Positions 4,842 to 5,408 of a stretch of DNA of 5,408 bases are shown here, one piece after another (within the stretch, counting starts at the first letter, position 1; each line of letters starts with the position of its first letter). The DNA comes from an uncultured Oscillospiraceae bacterium (GTDB lineage Bacteria; Bacillota; Clostridia; Oscillospirales; Oscillospiraceae), in the NCBI GenBank assembly GCA_910588975.1, contig CAJUSE010000054.1:1-5408 (forward strand), read 5' to 3'. The notes beneath the pieces are model-generated. The model worked only from the letters and a program-made list of their open reading frames with translations. It was not told the DNA's origin and made no database searches. The position numbers and the translations under genes were made by a program.

Positions 4842-5402
4842 ATGGAAGACACAAACATCATTGAGCTATACTGGGCCCGCTCGGAGCGGGCCATCTCAGA
4901 GACCGCACAAAAGTACGGGAGCTACTGCCGCTCCATCGCCCGGCGCATCCTCCGCAGCGAGCAGGACAGCGAGGAGTGCGTCAACGACACCTATCTGGGG
5001 GCCTGGAGGGCCATCCCCCCCAACCGGCCCGACCCGCTGTCCACCTTTCTGGGCCGGATCACCCGCAACCTGGCCCTCAACCGCTGGAAGCAGTCCCATG
5101 CGGAAAAGCGGGGCGGCGGAGAGCCGGCCCTGGCCCTGGAGGAGCTTCGGGAGTGCCTTCCCGCCCCCGGCGGGGTGGAGACCGCTCTGGAGGAGATCGC
5201 CCTGACAGACGCCCTGGACCGTTTTCTCCGCTCTCTGCCCCCGGAGCCCCAGCGGTTTTTTGTCCAGCGCTACTGGTACCTGTGCTCCATCCGGGAAATT
5301 TCCGCTCTCTGCGGCGTCAGCGAGGGCAAGGTGAAAATGTCCCTGCTCCGCTCCCGGCGGGCACTGCAAGCATTTTTAGAACAGGAGGGTATTTCCATAT
5401 GA
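4842..5402 (+). CDS. ECF-like sigma-70 family RNA polymerase sigma factor
   Basis: This 186-residue protein should bind core RNA polymerase and direct it to a small set of promoters. Region 2 covers about residues 15-85: the DSEECVNDTYLGAW stretch (42-55) is the region 2.2-2.3 core-binding and melting segment, and FLGRITRNLALNRW (69-82) is the -10 reading part. After a variable linker of about 35 residues, region 4 at about 117-180 carries the SIREISALCGVSEGKVKMSLLRSRRAL helix-turn-helix for -35 contact. Size fits ECF factors. The ATG at 4842 has GGGAGGAG ending five bases upstream. An in-frame GTG at 4776 would begin inside the leader hairpin without a ribosome site. The stop overlaps the next gene by four bases, implying translational coupling. 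Targets are unknown. Closely similar small sigma factors, often followed by a membrane or regulatory partner, are familiar from gut Clostridia. Confidence 0.9.
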   Translation: MEDTNIIELYWARSERAISETAQKYGSYCRSIARRILRSEQDSEECVNDTYLGAWRAIPPNRPDPLSTFLGRITRNLALNRWKQSHAEKRGGGEPALALEELRECLPAPGGVETALEEIALTDALDRFLRSLPPEPQRFFVQRYWYLCSIREISALCGVSEGKVKMSLLRSRRALQAFLEQEGISI

Positions 5403-5408
5403 GAGAAG
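5399..5408 (+). CDS. Start of a further gene, truncated by the window edge (possible anti-sigma partner)
   Basis: An ATG at 5399 overlaps the sigma factor stop in an ATGA arrangement, and AGGAGGG at 5383-5389 lies nine bases upstream as a strong ribosome site inside the sigma gene. Only Met-Arg-Glu is visible. The tight coupling is typical of a sigma factor and its cognate anti-sigma or membrane partner, but three codons cannot identify a family. Confidence 0.6.

Noticed and set aside
1..5408. CRISPR array, insertion sequence, tRNA, integrase or toxin-antitoxin pair
   Set aside because: No spaced direct repeats, terminal inverted repeats with transposase, cloverleaf or small paired genes were seen. 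The region reads as ordinary chromosomal DNA with uniform composition.

Overview
The window is GC-rich chromosomal DNA. The gene families point to a Gram-positive anaerobe of the high-GC Clostridia, and by impression of sequence style to an Oscillospiraceae gut bacterium of the Flavonifractor/Lawsonibacter type. The support is strong purine-rich Shine-Dalgarno sites, sigma-A-like promoters, a Firmicutes-style ROK glucokinase, a VanS/VanR-like two-component pair and an ECF-like sigma factor of a type common in gut Clostridia. The genus is an inference from protein style, not a search result.

Layout. Bases 15-78 hold two back-to-back hairpins just beyond the 3' end of the first gene. On the minus strand, 1605 down to 81, lie a compact Sfp-type 4'-phosphopantetheinyl transferase and then a ROK-family sugar kinase with its own TATAAT promoter and a GTG start. 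The 188-base gap at 1606-1793 is a divergent regulatory region. It has a good minus-strand promoter for the transferase, a weaker plus-strand promoter whose -35 abuts it, and an 18-bp inverted repeat near the response regulator. On the plus strand, 1794-4614, an OmpR/PhoB-type response regulator and a large six-helix sensor histidine kinase form a two-gene operon, closed by a very strong intrinsic terminator at 4664-4708. After it come an extended -10 promoter, a leader hairpin and an ECF-like sigma factor at 4842-5402. The stop codon of the sigma gene overlaps the ATG of a further gene that runs off the window.

How the genes may work together. The kinase-regulator pair and the sigma factor are separate transcription units with separate promoters. 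Side by side they look like two envelope- or stress-sensing switches. The overlapping gene after the sigma factor is in the usual place for an anti-sigma or sigma-coupled membrane protein, but only three codons are visible. The sugar kinase and the transferase are metabolic or housekeeping genes with no clear link to the signalling genes beyond the shared divergent control region.

I see no mobile element, tRNA, rRNA or CRISPR array. No gap between genes exceeds 300 bases. I did not find convincing evidence of a wholly new system. The most unusual items are the double hairpin at the left edge, the divergent promoter region, the tryptophan-rich cytoplasmic loop and degenerate G1 box of the kinase, and the structured leader of the sigma gene.
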